Part shown: in pieces, positions 54,386-63,851 of the stretch
Layout of the letters: each line of letters starts with the position of its first letter
How positions within the stretch are numbered: position 1 is the stretch's first letter
Assembly: GCA_036401375.1 (NCBI GenBank)
Contig: DASWVB010000002.1
Span: forward strand, 1 to 64,000
Direction: 5' to 3'
Length of the DNA: 64,000 nt
Source: DASWUZ01 sp036401375
GTDB lineage: Bacteria; Acidobacteriota; Terriglobia; Terriglobales; Acidobacteriaceae
Notes under the pieces: generated by a model
The model's database searches: none
What the model saw: only the letters and a program-made list of their open reading frames with translations
What the model was told of the DNA's origin: nothing
Translations under genes and position numbers: made by a program

Positions 54386-55480
54386 ATGACCCAGCCGCTT
54401 CGACCATTTCCAATTCCGTCTGACGACGCAATCCGAAGTATTCTGGTCGACCGCATCGACACCAAGCACCAGAGCTTGGGGATCGTGGCCGGCATCGTTT
54501 GGGATCAAGGCCGCCGCGTGGTCGCCTACGGCCAACTTGAGGAGGGCGATGACCGCACTCTGGACGGCGACACTATCTTTGAGATCGGCTCCCTGACCAA
54601 GGTCTTCACCTGCCTGCTGCTGGCAGACATGGTGCACCATGGCGAAGTCTCGCTCGGCGACCCGCTGTCCAATTACTTGCCGTCTGAGGTCAAGGTTCCT
54701 CAGCGCAACGGCCGCTTGATCACCCTCGTCGACCTTGCCACCCACACCTCAGGGCTGCCGCGTTTGCCTACCAATCTAGCCCCTAAAAACCTTGCCAATC
54801 CCTATGCGGATTATTCCGTCGACCAACTATATGAATTTCTGTCCGGCTATCAGTTGACCCGCGATATAGGGTCAGAGTATGAGTACTCGAACCTCGGCGG
54901 AGGCCTGCTTGGGCATGCCCTGGCGCGGCGTGCAGGTATGGAGTACGAGGAGCTGGTGAAGTCGCGCATCTGCACGCCTCTTTATATGAGCAGCACCGCG
55001 GTCAGCCTGACCCCAGCCATGAAAGCGCGCCTCGCCGCGGGCCACAACGCCCGCCTTGCACCGGTCGAGAACTGGGACCTGCTCACCCTGGCCGGGGCGG
55101 GCGCTCTGCGCTCCTCTGCCAATGACATGTTGAAGTTTTTGAGCGCTAACCTGTCCCTGACCAGATCGCCGCTCGCTCCTGCCCTGGCGTCGATGCTGGC
55201 CGTCCGCCGAGCGACGAACATTCCGGCTATGCAGATTGCCCTTGGCTGGCGAGTTACCACCGGCGTCGACCGCGAGACCGTCTGGCACAACGGGCTTACC
55301 GGAGGCTACCGCTCCTACATGGGCTTCGACGGCAAGGCAGGCATGGGAGTGCTCGTGTTGTCGAACGCGTCTCCGGTCGCCGGTATGTTCGTCGGCGGGA
55401 ATGTCAGCATTGACGACATCGGTCAGCATCTGCTTGACGGAGGCGTGCCGCTTCAGCAGCCGCCACAGCATAAGCAGTAG
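54386..55480 (+). CDS. Class C beta-lactamase-like serine hydrolase
   Basis: A 364-residue serine hydrolase of the beta-lactamase/transpeptidase fold. The nucleophile motif is S69-L-T-K72, the YSN motif is Y167-S-N169, and an HNG motif near residue 310 replaces KTG. These features are common to EstB-type esterases and class C beta-lactamases; without biochemical data the reaction is open. No N-terminal signal peptide is visible, so it may be cytoplasmic or the start may be wrong. It is on the gyrB strand, 111 bases after the toxin remnant. Confidence 0.83.
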   Translation: MTQPLRPFPIPSDDAIRSILVDRIDTKHQSLGIVAGIVWDQGRRVVAYGQLEEGDDRTLDGDTIFEIGSLTKVFTCLLLADMVHHGEVSLGDPLSNYLPSEVKVPQRNGRLITLVDLATHTSGLPRLPTNLAPKNLANPYADYSVDQLYEFLSGYQLTRDIGSEYEYSNLGGGLLGHALARRAGMEYEELVKSRICTPLYMSSTAVSLTPAMKARLAAGHNARLAPVENWDLLTLAGAGALRSSANDMLKFLSANLSLTRSPLAPALASMLAVRRATNIPAMQIALGWRVTTGVDRETVWHNGLTGGYRSYMGFDGKAGMGVLVLSNASPVAGMFVGGNVSIDDIGQHLLDGGVPLQQPPQHKQ

Positions 55481-55560
55481 GCGGGCGATTTGTCTGCTGC
55501 GAATTGTCTGGGTTTCGATCTGCGGGATCTGATCGGGTTGGGGTTCTGGTGGGCGGCGCG

Positions 55561-56148
55561 CTACTTGTTTCTTGCGAAGAGGCCGAGGGAGATGATGCCG
55601 GTGGTCAGCGCGAAGAGAATGCTCAGGACCCAGGTAAGCCATCGCTTCCCCGGGTGATTGATCCAGTAGCAGAGCAGGGCCGAGAGCAGCACGGCCTGGG
55701 GCATGATCTCGAGCCACCCTCGCAGCTGTATTGAGGCGGGCACCGTCGAGTATACGAGTCCCTCAAACGAGCCGGTAGCGGGGCTGAAGGTGGAGAGGAT
55801 GCCGATGGCAACCAGTATCCACGACATCATCAGCCAACCATCTTTCACGCCAAAGAGGCGGCTGCGCAGAGGGTAAAACACTGAGGCGAAGAGGAGGCCA
55901 CGGATAGGCTGCAGCAACGGCCCGATCATCACCCATATGCTGTTCATTGGTCGCATGCCGGAGCAGGGGCGGCCAAAGAGCGCCGCGTAGTTCAGGAAGC
56001 GGGACGCGAGCACTCCCATGACGACGTAGGTGAGTGTGTGCGCGATCATGGTCTTGGCTGCCAGCACGCGGAATGGTGGCGGAGTACCGGCTGGCAGCGG
56101 ATGGGTCTGAAGTACAGGGTCGCCGTTTGGCAGGGATTCACCGTTCAT
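55561..56148 (-). CDS. Membrane protein of unknown function
   Basis: About 195 residues from the ATG at 56148, with four or five TM helices. Features include SRFLNYAALFGRP, LLQPIRGLLFASVFYPLRSR and a Cys-containing LLCYWINHPGKRW near the end. The frame is also open to 56235. I recognise no family. It is convergent with the hydrolase gene, 80 bases away. Confidence 0.55.
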   Translation of the reverse strand: MNGESLPNGDPVLQTHPLPAGTPPPFRVLAAKTMIAHTLTYVVMGVLASRFLNYAALFGRPCSGMRPMNSIWVMIGPLLQPIRGLLFASVFYPLRSRLFGVKDGWLMMSWILVAIGILSTFSPATGSFEGLVYSTVPASIQLRGWLEIMPQAVLLSALLCYWINHPGKRWLTWVLSILFALTTGIISLGLFARNK

Positions 56149-56455
56149 AGGGCCACTTCTTTCGTGCGCGAAGGAAAAGCAGATCGCGAGCGAAGGAATG
56201 ATCGCATGAGCGCGCGGCGTAGTGCGTGTCACCACTCAGTCCCGCGGTCCTGACTGTGCCCTGGTGGTCTTGCCTCGGCCGCTGGCGGCCCGGAGGACTC
56301 CGTGTAGGCTGGGGACGAGCCGTTCAAGGCGTCAATCCCTTTGCTTCAGTTGCGGCACTGGTCTCTTTGCCAGCGCGACGACCTTACGATCATTGCGCAG
56401 AACTCGCGTCGATGGTGACTCGAAGTGCCGGAGTGGATTTGTTTTCATCTCTGCG

Positions 56456-57664
56456 TCACGCCTCGGCCTTGGGCGGGCGGACGATCAGCGGCACGACGGC
56501 CGATGCGGCCATGATGATTGCAATCACCCGCAGGCCGGTTGTGTAGGAGCCGCTGCTCTCGCGCAGGTGAGCGATCAGCAGCGGGCCGAAGGCGCTGGCA
56601 CATCCCCAGGCTGTGAGCATAAGGCCGTAGATGGGGCCGACGTTTTTTGAGCCGAAGTAGTCCGCGGCAAAGGCGGGCATGGTGCCGAAGCCGCCTCCGT
56701 AGCACATCAGGATGAGGAACGCGACGGCCGTCATCCGGGCCGCTGACGTGCAATAGGGCAGCAGGAAGAAGAGGCCAACCTGCAGTGCGGACATGAGGAC
56801 GAATGTCCAGCGCCGCGTGAGGCTGTCCGAGGCCCACGCCCAGAAGACCCTTCCCACCGCGTTGCCGATGCTCACGACGCCCAGCATGCCAGCGGCCACG
56901 ATCACGGTGACTCCGGCAATCTTCTGAAACATGGGCGACTCCTGCGAGATGAGCGAGATGCCGGCCGATGTATTCAGGAAGAGCAGAGCCCAGAGCGCCC
57001 ACCACTGCCAGGTGCGCAGCGCCTCGCGGAGGGAGTAGTCGCGGGCGGTGCGTTCGGCGGACTCCTTAGCCGTGGGTAACCACCCTTGCGGCCGCCAGCC
57101 CGCGGGCGGATTCTGCATGAAGTAGCCTGCGGCCATCGTGACGATGAGGTAGGCGATACCGAGGAGGGAAAAGGTGTGCAGTACGCCCACGTGTTGAATC
57201 AGGCGGGTCGCGATGGGAGCGGTGACCAGGGCTCCGGCGCCGAAGCCACCCACGGCGATGCCGGTGATGAGGCCGCGCCGGTCTGGGAACCACTTCACTA
57301 ACACAGAGACAGGAACGATGTAGCCGAAGCCGAGGCCGATACCGCTGATGACTCCATAGGAGAGGTAGAGCCACCAGAGGCGATGCGCCGAGAGGCTGGC
57401 GAGGAAGACACCCAGGCCGTAGAGAAAGCCGCCGGTAAGAGCGACGGTGCGCGGCCCGGACCGGTTCAGCCACAGGCCGCCGCAGAAGGCTGAAATTCCC
57501 AGCACAAAGATGCAGATGGTGAAGGTGAGTGTGACCTGCGAGATGGTCCAGTTGAACTGCCTGACGATTGGTGTCCGGAAGACGCTCCAGGCGTAGACCG
57601 CGCCGAGCGCCATCTGCAGCAGGACGCCTGCTGCAGCGATACCCCAGCGGTTGCTGCGAGGCAT
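56456..57664 (-). CDS. MFS transporter, OFA (oxalate/formate antiporter-like) family
   Basis: A 402-residue, 12-TM major facilitator protein. The MALGAVYAWSVFRTP start and the WFPDRRGLITGIAVGGFGAGAL loop between TM4 and TM5 are the OFA hallmark (L-x-x-KWFPDRRG). OFA members exchange small carboxylates such as oxalate, formate or lactate. The substrate is not visible here, and no oxalate-degrading genes are near. An AGGA site precedes the ATG. It is downstream of the amidohydrolase on the same strand with a 232-base gap. Confidence 0.88.
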   Translation of the reverse strand: MPRSNRWGIAAAGVLLQMALGAVYAWSVFRTPIVRQFNWTISQVTLTFTICIFVLGISAFCGGLWLNRSGPRTVALTGGFLYGLGVFLASLSAHRLWWLYLSYGVISGIGLGFGYIVPVSVLVKWFPDRRGLITGIAVGGFGAGALVTAPIATRLIQHVGVLHTFSLLGIAYLIVTMAAGYFMQNPPAGWRPQGWLPTAKESAERTARDYSLREALRTWQWWALWALLFLNTSAGISLISQESPMFQKIAGVTVIVAAGMLGVVSIGNAVGRVFWAWASDSLTRRWTFVLMSALQVGLFFLLPYCTSAARMTAVAFLILMCYGGGFGTMPAFAADYFGSKNVGPIYGLMLTAWGCASAFGPLLIAHLRESSGSYTTGLRVIAIIMAASAVVPLIVRPPKAEA

Positions 57665-57896
57665 GAGGTCCTTTCGCTGATGCGAGACCCGCCAGTTGCT
57701 GGCGCACCGGACTGCGTGTTCAAGGTCCGCCGCTTACCGTGAGTTATCGGGGCGGCAGGGACTCCCGGTCTGAGGACGTCCAGAAGCTCTGATGGTGGGG
57801 ACCGCCGGCAGGATTCATCGGCCTGTCTTGACGTTGACATCCGCATTCACCCTGAGAACTTTCGCGTTCATCCTGAGAAAAGGAGAGGTGCGTGAG

Positions 57897-59615
57897 CTAA
57901 GGATGCGGCGCGTTGCGGTCGTAGATGACGCGGCCATCGAAGATGGTCATGTCCACCTTCGCGGCGCCCAGCTCGTCCGGCGTGGCATGCAGGATGTCGA
58001 TCGAGAGGACGACCACGTCGGCGAGTTTGCCGGGCTCGATCGAGCCCTTCACCTTCTCCTGAAACTCGGCGTAGGCGGCGCTCACGGTGTAGGCGTGGAG
58101 CGCCTCAGCGACGGTGATGCGCTGCTCCGGAATCCAGCCCTCGGGGTTCCTGCCATCGATGGTGCGGCGGGTGACGGCGGCGTAGATGCCCTTGAGCGGT
58201 TCCATGGGGGCGACCGGCCAGTCGGAGCCGAAGGCCAGAACTGCGCCGGAATCGAGCAGCGACCGCCACGCATAGCTGAGCCTGGAGCGCTCAGGCCCAA
58301 GGCGATTGGATGCCCATCGTCCATCGTCTGCCTCGTGGTAGGGCTGCATGGAGGCGATCACGTGCAGCTTTGCGAAGCGCGGCAGGTCGGCTGGGTCGAG
58401 GTGCTGCACATGCTCGATGCGGAAGCGCCGGTCGCGCGGGCCATCCTCAGCCTCGGCCCGCTCGTAGAGGTCAAGGATCGTGCGGTTGGCACGGTCGCCG
58501 ATGGCATGGATCATTACCTGCAATCCGGCCCGGTCAGCGCCCAGGATGTCGGCGTACATCTTCTTGTCATCAAGCAGCTCATCGCTGGGGATACCGCTCT
58601 GGTCCGGTGCTCCCGCGGGCGAGTCGCTGAACGGCTGGAGCATCCAGGCGGTGCGCGAGCCGAGCGCCCCGTCGGCGAAGCCCTTTACCCCGCCGGTGCG
58701 CAGCCCTGCGTTGCCGAAGCCTGCTGTGATGCCGGCTGCGGCGAGCGGCTGCCAGTCGAGCAGTCGCTCCGAGGTGGCGATGCGCACCGTGAGCTTGCCG
58801 GCCCGCTCCATCTGCTGATACTCGCGAAAGAAGGCCGGCTCGCGGGTGTCGGTGGTCGAGCCGGCGAGATCCTGTACGCTGGTGACGCCGTTGGCAGCCG
58901 CATACCGCATGGCTGCATCGAGGGCGCGCTCCATCTGCACGGTGGTGAGCGGCGGGACGGCGCGGGAGATCAGAGCGGTTGCGGCGTCCTTGAAGATGCC
59001 GGTCGGATTACCCTCGGCATCGCGCACGATGACGCCGCCAGCGACGTCGGGAGTGTTGCGGTCAACCCCAGCCAGTCGCATAGCGAGAGCATTGGCTAGG
59101 GCCATGTGCCCGTCGGTGCGCCAAAGGAATGCGGGATGGCCGCCGGTAGCGGAGTCGATGACGACATGGGTGGGCAGCTGCGCGCCGGGCCAGCGTTCGT
59201 GGTCCCAGTTGCCGTTCCGCACCCACTCGCCATCTTCCAGGGTGTGAGTGTAGGCGGCCACGCGGTCACGAAACTCTGCCGCACTCGCCGCATCGCGGGT
59301 GTCGAGGGTGACGAGCGAATCTCCTCCGTCCATAAAGTGGACGTGGGCATCGTTGAAGCCGGGAACCACGCGCCGTCCGCCCAGCTCGATGATCTTCGGG
59401 TTGGGGCCAGCCGCCGCGAGGACTGCGGCTACGTTGCCTACGGCGACGATCTGGTTTGCGCGGAGTGCAACGGCCTCGGCCTCGGGCTGCTGCGGGTTGC
59501 CGGTCCAGACCTTGCCGTGCAGCAGCACCAGTGCATCCTGCGCGGCCGCTGCCCGGGTAGCCAGGGATGCGGCAATCAGCAACGCAATTGCCACATAGGT
59601 CAGCTTGTTCAGCAC
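57897..59615 (-). CDS. Exported amidohydrolase (YtcJ-like, amidohydrolase family 3)
   Basis: About 572 residues. I chose the GTG at 59615: it has CGGAG nine bases upstream and begins VLNKLTYVAIALLIAASLATRAAAAQ, here shown as VLNKLTYVAIALL then AASLATRAAAAQ, a good signal peptide. The metal motif DAHVHF is at about residue 90, HAIGDRANR and RIEHVQHLDPADL follow, then FGSDWPVAPMEPL with the metal-binding Asp, and the end with PGKLADVVVLS. It is a metal-dependent amidohydrolase; the substrate is unknown. ATG at 59642 is an alternative start. Confidence 0.88.
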   Translation of the reverse strand: MLNKLTYVAIALLIAASLATRAAAAQDALVLLHGKVWTGNPQQPEAEAVALRANQIVAVGNVAAVLAAAGPNPKIIELGGRRVVPGFNDAHVHFMDGGDSLVTLDTRDAASAAEFRDRVAAYTHTLEDGEWVRNGNWDHERWPGAQLPTHVVIDSATGGHPAFLWRTDGHMALANALAMRLAGVDRNTPDVAGGVIVRDAEGNPTGIFKDAATALISRAVPPLTTVQMERALDAAMRYAAANGVTSVQDLAGSTTDTREPAFFREYQQMERAGKLTVRIATSERLLDWQPLAAAGITAGFGNAGLRTGGVKGFADGALGSRTAWMLQPFSDSPAGAPDQSGIPSDELLDDKKMYADILGADRAGLQVMIHAIGDRANRTILDLYERAEAEDGPRDRRFRIEHVQHLDPADLPRFAKLHVIASMQPYHEADDGRWASNRLGPERSRLSYAWRSLLDSGAVLAFGSDWPVAPMEPLKGIYAAVTRRTIDGRNPEGWIPEQRITVAEALHAYTVSAAYAEFQEKVKGSIEPGKLADVVVLSIDILHATPDELGAAKVDMTIFDGRVIYDRNAPHP

Positions 59616-59824
59616 TTGTTCTCCGGAGTTCCAATGCAACATACCACGTCAGCCGCTGCGGCTATTCGGCGTAGGGAGCGTGCGAGTTCTCTCTCGAGAG
59701 ACATACCGTTTCTGGAGCGTCGAGACTCATAGACACCTGGAACGCGAGCATCACCAGCACCACGCCTGGGTTGGAAGTGGAGTCCGGCGGTCGCGCTTCA
59801 CCATAAGGAGACGAACGACACTCA

Positions 59825-60211
59825 CTAGCCGATGAGCCAGTCGTACTGCTCCGGGGTGAGCGGAACGACGCTGAGGCGGCCCTGCCTGACCAGCAGGGAA
59901 CCCTCGAAGAGCTTTGCGGCCTTGACGTCACTCAGAGTCTTCGGATGACTGATCTTCTTCTTGAACCTGATGCGAACCTTGGGGACCTTGAGGTCGGAAG
60001 CATCGACCGAGACCACGCCAGCCATGCCGACCGCTGCTCGTTCGTCACCCGTGTGGTAGATGACCAGGAGCGATCCAGGCTTCATCTCGCGGAGATTTTT
60101 CACCGCCTGCGGGTTGGTGACTCCGTCCCAGATCGTCTCTTTGTCGCGCTCGAGATCGGAGATGGAGTAGGAGTCAGGCTCGGTCTTCAGCAGGTAAGCG
60201 TCAGTCATCAT
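59825..60211 (-). CDS. EVE-domain protein
   Basis: A 128-residue protein of the EVE (PUA-like) family, related to thymocyte nuclear protein 1. It has YLLKTEPDSYSISDL, then WDGVTNPQAVKNLREMKPGSLLVIYHTGDE, cut here as WDGVTNPQAVKNL. These domains bind modified bases in DNA or RNA and, in bacteria, sometimes sit near restriction systems; none is near here. A GAGG site precedes the ATG. Confidence 0.9.
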   Translation of the reverse strand: MMTDAYLLKTEPDSYSISDLERDKETIWDGVTNPQAVKNLREMKPGSLLVIYHTGDERAAVGMAGVVSVDASDLKVPKVRIRFKKKISHPKTLSDVKAAKLFEGSLLVRQGRLSVVPLTPEQYDWLIG

Positions 60212-60300
60212 TCAGCCTCACATCGCTTGTATTGCTCATCGATTCAGCCTTGCGCCGGTCGCCTTGCCGGCTGCAGTCCTTCTCGTCAGCTCGGCTTCTG

Positions 60301-61302
60301 CTACTGCTTGCCGGCCTTGTCAGCTGCGGCGGCAAGGAAGCCCGAGGTGTCGAGCAGCGGCCGCTCGAGGGCGCGCACCCAATCGGTGAACTCGCCCTGC
60401 GGTCGTCCCAGCGCGCTGCTCTTTTCAAATTCGTTGCGCATGCTCTGCATCTTGGCATCGAGATCGTCGAGGTAGCTGAAGAGCATCGCCTCGGGGATCA
60501 TGGGCAGCTTGGGCGAACCGAATTCGTACCGCCCGTGATGGCTGAGGATCACATGCAGCAGCAGCAGCCGAAGGGCGGCCGGAAAGGCTGGCAGAGCAGC
60601 AATCTTCCTGTCGATCATGCCGATGCCGATGGTGATGTGCCCCAGCAGCGTGCCCTCGTGGGTGTATTCAAAGCCTGTCGCCCAGCGCAGCTCGTAGAGC
60701 TTGCCGATGTCGTGCAGCATGGCTCCGGAGAGCAGCAGGTCGCGGTGCACGTGGGGGTAATGCTTCGCCGTGATGTCGCAGAGGCCGAGCAGACTGAGCA
60801 CATGCTCGAGCAGCCCTCCGATCCAGGCATGGTGCATGCTCCTCGCGGCGGGCGCCTGATGGAGGGCCGCGGCGATCTCCGGATCGCTCAGGAAAGCGCG
60901 CAGCAGCGCCTTCAGATCAGGATCGGTAAAGCTCTCGACGTAGCCGGCCAGCTCCGCCCACATAGCGTCGATGTCTCTAGAGGTCTTGGGCAAGAAGTCG
61001 CCGAGCTCGTACTCACCCTCGAGGGCACCGCGAATCTGCTCCACGTTGACCTGGATGCGCTCCTGATAGCGGCAGACCTGTCCGCGCACCTTGACGATGT
61101 CGCCCTGTTCGAAGGTCGCGGAGCTCTCGAGCGCGTTGTCCCACATGCGGCACTCAAGCTGGCCGGTGCGGTCGGCGAGGATGAGGGCGAGGTAGTGCTC
61201 GCCACCCTTCTTCGTCCGCAGCTGCTTGGAGCTCGCGGCGAAGAACGAGGTGACGGTCTGGTTCTCGTGCCTGACCAGGTCCGCTACGAAAAGCTCTTTC
61301 AT
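60301..61302 (-). CDS. YhaM-like 3'-5' exoribonuclease (OB-HD)
   Basis: A 333-residue protein: an N-terminal OB fold (about 15-100, with LALILADRTGQLECRMWD) followed by an HD-hydrolase domain. Metal residues are in LLEHVLSLLGL, AMLHDIGKLYEL (HD) and ILSHHGRYEFGSP, with a later YLDDLDAKM. It is the plan of YhaM/CBF1 family enzymes, which degrade RNA or ssDNA from the 3' end. 14 bases after the SurA gene end, same strand. Confidence 0.88.
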   Translation of the reverse strand: MKELFVADLVRHENQTVTSFFAASSKQLRTKKGGEHYLALILADRTGQLECRMWDNALESSATFEQGDIVKVRGQVCRYQERIQVNVEQIRGALEGEYELGDFLPKTSRDIDAMWAELAGYVESFTDPDLKALLRAFLSDPEIAAALHQAPAARSMHHAWIGGLLEHVLSLLGLCDITAKHYPHVHRDLLLSGAMLHDIGKLYELRWATGFEYTHEGTLLGHITIGIGMIDRKIAALPAFPAALRLLLLHVILSHHGRYEFGSPKLPMIPEAMLFSYLDDLDAKMQSMRNEFEKSSALGRPQGEFTDWVRALERPLLDTSGFLAAAADKAGKQ

Positions 61303-61316
61303 CTCTCTCCGGGCGG

Positions 61317-63389
61317 CTACTGGGGCGGGGGCGCAGGGGTGGCCGGATTGCCCTCTCCCGGGGTGGGAACACCTTGCGTGTTGGTGGGAGGAGTTTGCAC
61401 AGGATTTGTTCCCAGCGGAGTGGCTGGCGCGGCCGCCGGTGTCGTTGCGGGGGGAGCAGCCGTCGCAGAACCCTGGGTGGTCAGCGGCGCCTCGCCGGGG
61501 GCCGGGATCGTGCCGTCGGCAGGCGGAGCGGCGTCGTCCGGCTTCTTCTGGTCCTGCAGGCGCGTCTTCTCGGTGGGCTTCACCTTCTTTTTCTTGACCG
61601 GCTTGGCCGTATCACCGGCCAGCCCCAGCGGCGCCGACTGCGCCTGCTTGGCCGCGATCTCATCCGGGGTGAGAGGCGGAGGGGCGTAAGGATCAGGCGG
61701 CGGAGTCTTCGACTTCTTCACCTTGGGCAGCTTGGCGCGGGCGCTGAAGCGCTTCTTTCCCGCCTTTTGAGCATCAGGGGCCTGCTCGGGGATGTCGGCG
61801 GACGCCACCTGGGTCTCAGCCGGTGCGGTAGATGCCGGGGCCTCGGTCGGCCCGGTCGCGTGCGCATCGATCTCGCGGGTATTGTCGTTGGCGGGCAGCG
61901 TCTCGCGGGGGGCCTGACCGAAGCGAATCTTCTCCCTCTTGCCGGCCCTCTCGGTAGTCGCCACGTCGGACGACCGGCTGCCCTTTTTGCGAGCCGATTC
62001 CCGAGTCTTTCCAGTGCTTGCCACGGCGGTATCCTGAGAGGCACTCGCCCGTGGCGCTACTGCAGGAGCGGCTGCGCCTGCAGCCGTTGCAGCGCCTGCA
62101 GCCCTTGCAGCGCCTGCGCTGTCCGTGGTCGCAGCAGCGGGGCCGGTGGCCGCCGCAGAAGAGCTGTCGGCGTGGGGCGCATCGGCCAGGCTGGGCATCG
62201 CCGGCGCGCTGGCGGTCTGCGTATCGGCAGCCTTGTCCAAGGTCCGACGGCTCTTTTGCCGGTAGCGCGTACGGACTGTTTTCTTCTTCTTCTTGGGAGC
62301 CGGCGGCGAGGCCGCGCTGTAGACAATCTGGCTCGGATTGACAACGGCAGCGCTATCTACATAGCCCGGCTTGTAGACTACGTAGGCCTCGAGACGCGCC
62401 TCGGCGAGGTAGGCACGGACGGCAGGCTGTACCCGCTCCTGCGCCAACGCATCCTCAACCTGCGGCTGCACGTCTTTGAGGGCCATTTGGCCGCCGGGCT
62501 GGTGCTCCAGCACCTTGAGAATGATGAAGCCCTGCCTGGTCTGGATGGGCTTCGTATACTCGCCGGACTTCAGCACGAAGGTCTGGTCTTCCAGCACCTT
62601 GGGCAGCTTTCCCCTGGGAAACGACCCCAGGTCGCCGCCCAGCGGAGCTGTAGAGCCTGCGGAAGAATCCTTGACCAGCTGGTCGAAGTCGGCGCCAGCC
62701 TTGAGCTTCGCCTCATACTCCTCAGCCTTGGCCTGGGCCACGGCCGAGGCTGCAGGATCGGAGACAGGGACCATGATCTCGGCGAGGTGTACCGACTCCG
62801 GGCGGTTGTAGTCTGCCTTGTGCCGCTCGTAGTAGCGCTGCACATCGGCCTGGGTGAGGTTGAGGTGGCGCCCGACTTCCTGCCGAATCACGTCCTGGGT
62901 GATGATGCGGTTGCGGATATTTGCCTTGAAATCTTCGTAGTTGACGCCCTGCGCCTCGGCCGCCTTCTGCAGGTCTTCCATCGAGTCGAGGTGGTTCTGC
63001 TTGCGAATGTCGTCGAGCTCCCGGACCAGCTCGGTCTCGCCGGTAATATCGAGCTCCTTACCCCTGGAGAGCAGCAGCTGCTGGTCGACCAGATCGCGCA
63101 GCAGGTCGCGACGCTCGGCCTCGATCTGCTGGGGCGGCATATTGGACTGCCGGGCGCGCTGCTCCAGATCCTGCTCGGCACGCTCATAGTCGGAGCGGCT
63201 GATGATCTGATCGTTCACGCGGGCGATCACGTCCTCGACCACCGTCCCGCCAAAGGGCGAGGCCTGGGTCGAGGCCTGGGGGACTGCCGGCATGTTGGTC
63301 TGGGTCGAGGTCTGAGCTCCGGCCATTCCGGCCAGGAGTGCGACGGTAGAGGCCAGGACGGCGGAGCACTGCGGAAGTCCGATTCTCAT
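61317..63389 (-). CDS. SurA-like periplasmic peptidyl-prolyl isomerase/chaperone
   Basis: About 690 residues from the ATG at 63389. A signal peptide (LPQCSAVLASTVALLAGMAGAQ) is followed by a SurA_N helical domain (about 45-185, VEDVIARVNDQIISRSDYERAE) and one parvulin domain (about 200-305, HLAEIMVPVSDP, GGDLGSFPRGKLPK, RQGFIILKVLEH). The last half is odd: low-complexity Lys/Arg, then Ala/Thr/Ser and Pro runs to a PPPQ end. SurA helps outer-membrane proteins fold. The tail could bind nucleic acid, wall or other chaperones. Followed by YhaM. Confidence 0.85.
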   Translation of the reverse strand: MRIGLPQCSAVLASTVALLAGMAGAQTSTQTNMPAVPQASTQASPFGGTVVEDVIARVNDQIISRSDYERAEQDLEQRARQSNMPPQQIEAERRDLLRDLVDQQLLLSRGKELDITGETELVRELDDIRKQNHLDSMEDLQKAAEAQGVNYEDFKANIRNRIITQDVIRQEVGRHLNLTQADVQRYYERHKADYNRPESVHLAEIMVPVSDPAASAVAQAKAEEYEAKLKAGADFDQLVKDSSAGSTAPLGGDLGSFPRGKLPKVLEDQTFVLKSGEYTKPIQTRQGFIILKVLEHQPGGQMALKDVQPQVEDALAQERVQPAVRAYLAEARLEAYVVYKPGYVDSAAVVNPSQIVYSAASPPAPKKKKKTVRTRYRQKSRRTLDKAADTQTASAPAMPSLADAPHADSSSAAATGPAAATTDSAGAARAAGAATAAGAAAPAVAPRASASQDTAVASTGKTRESARKKGSRSSDVATTERAGKREKIRFGQAPRETLPANDNTREIDAHATGPTEAPASTAPAETQVASADIPEQAPDAQKAGKKRFSARAKLPKVKKSKTPPPDPYAPPPLTPDEIAAKQAQSAPLGLAGDTAKPVKKKKVKPTEKTRLQDQKKPDDAAPPADGTIPAPGEAPLTTQGSATAAPPATTPAAAPATPLGTNPVQTPPTNTQGVPTPGEGNPATPAPPPQ

Positions 63390-63851
63390 GGGTAATTGAC
63401 GTCTCAAACGAACGGCTGTCTCAAGCTCCCGGCCCGGCCACCGGCTTTACCGGCTGCGATCGCGCTCGATCTTTACAGGGTCCGCTGCGGTCATTCTAAA
63501 CACCGCCTCCCGTGAAAGCCAATCCCGGGCAGCCTCCGGGCGCAGTGGTGACGTTCAAGCCGGCGGGCGCGGTCGTCGAAGCAAGCTGATGGAGCGACAG
63601 CGCGATGGCCGACCGGCACCGCGCACGCTATTGCCCACGAACGGACGTTGCCCAAGACCGTGCCCGACTCAAGCCGAGAGCGCCGCCGGGGCCGCTTTGA
63701 ACGGATGAACTCGGAGCCTTGCCGTGGACCGATTCGCGTGAGTCTGAATGCTATAGTTAGACCAGACGCCCCGGTCGCCTCCAGTGTGTGTCGCCTAGAT
63801 AAAGGCGCGGCCTGACTGCCCTCTCCCGGCGCGTTTGAGGACCTCCGGATT
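63390..63851. other. Divergent region between surA-like and ctp genes, 462 bp
   Basis: A TATAGT at 63752-63757 could be the -10 of the ctp gene, about 100 bases upstream. No matching -35, repeat or coding frame with family signal is visible. Confidence 0.5.

Noticed and set aside
61374..63395. 673-residue ORF antisense to the SurA-like gene
   Set aside because: Composition is Arg/Gly/Leu-rich with no motif; it is the shadow of the real chaperone frame.
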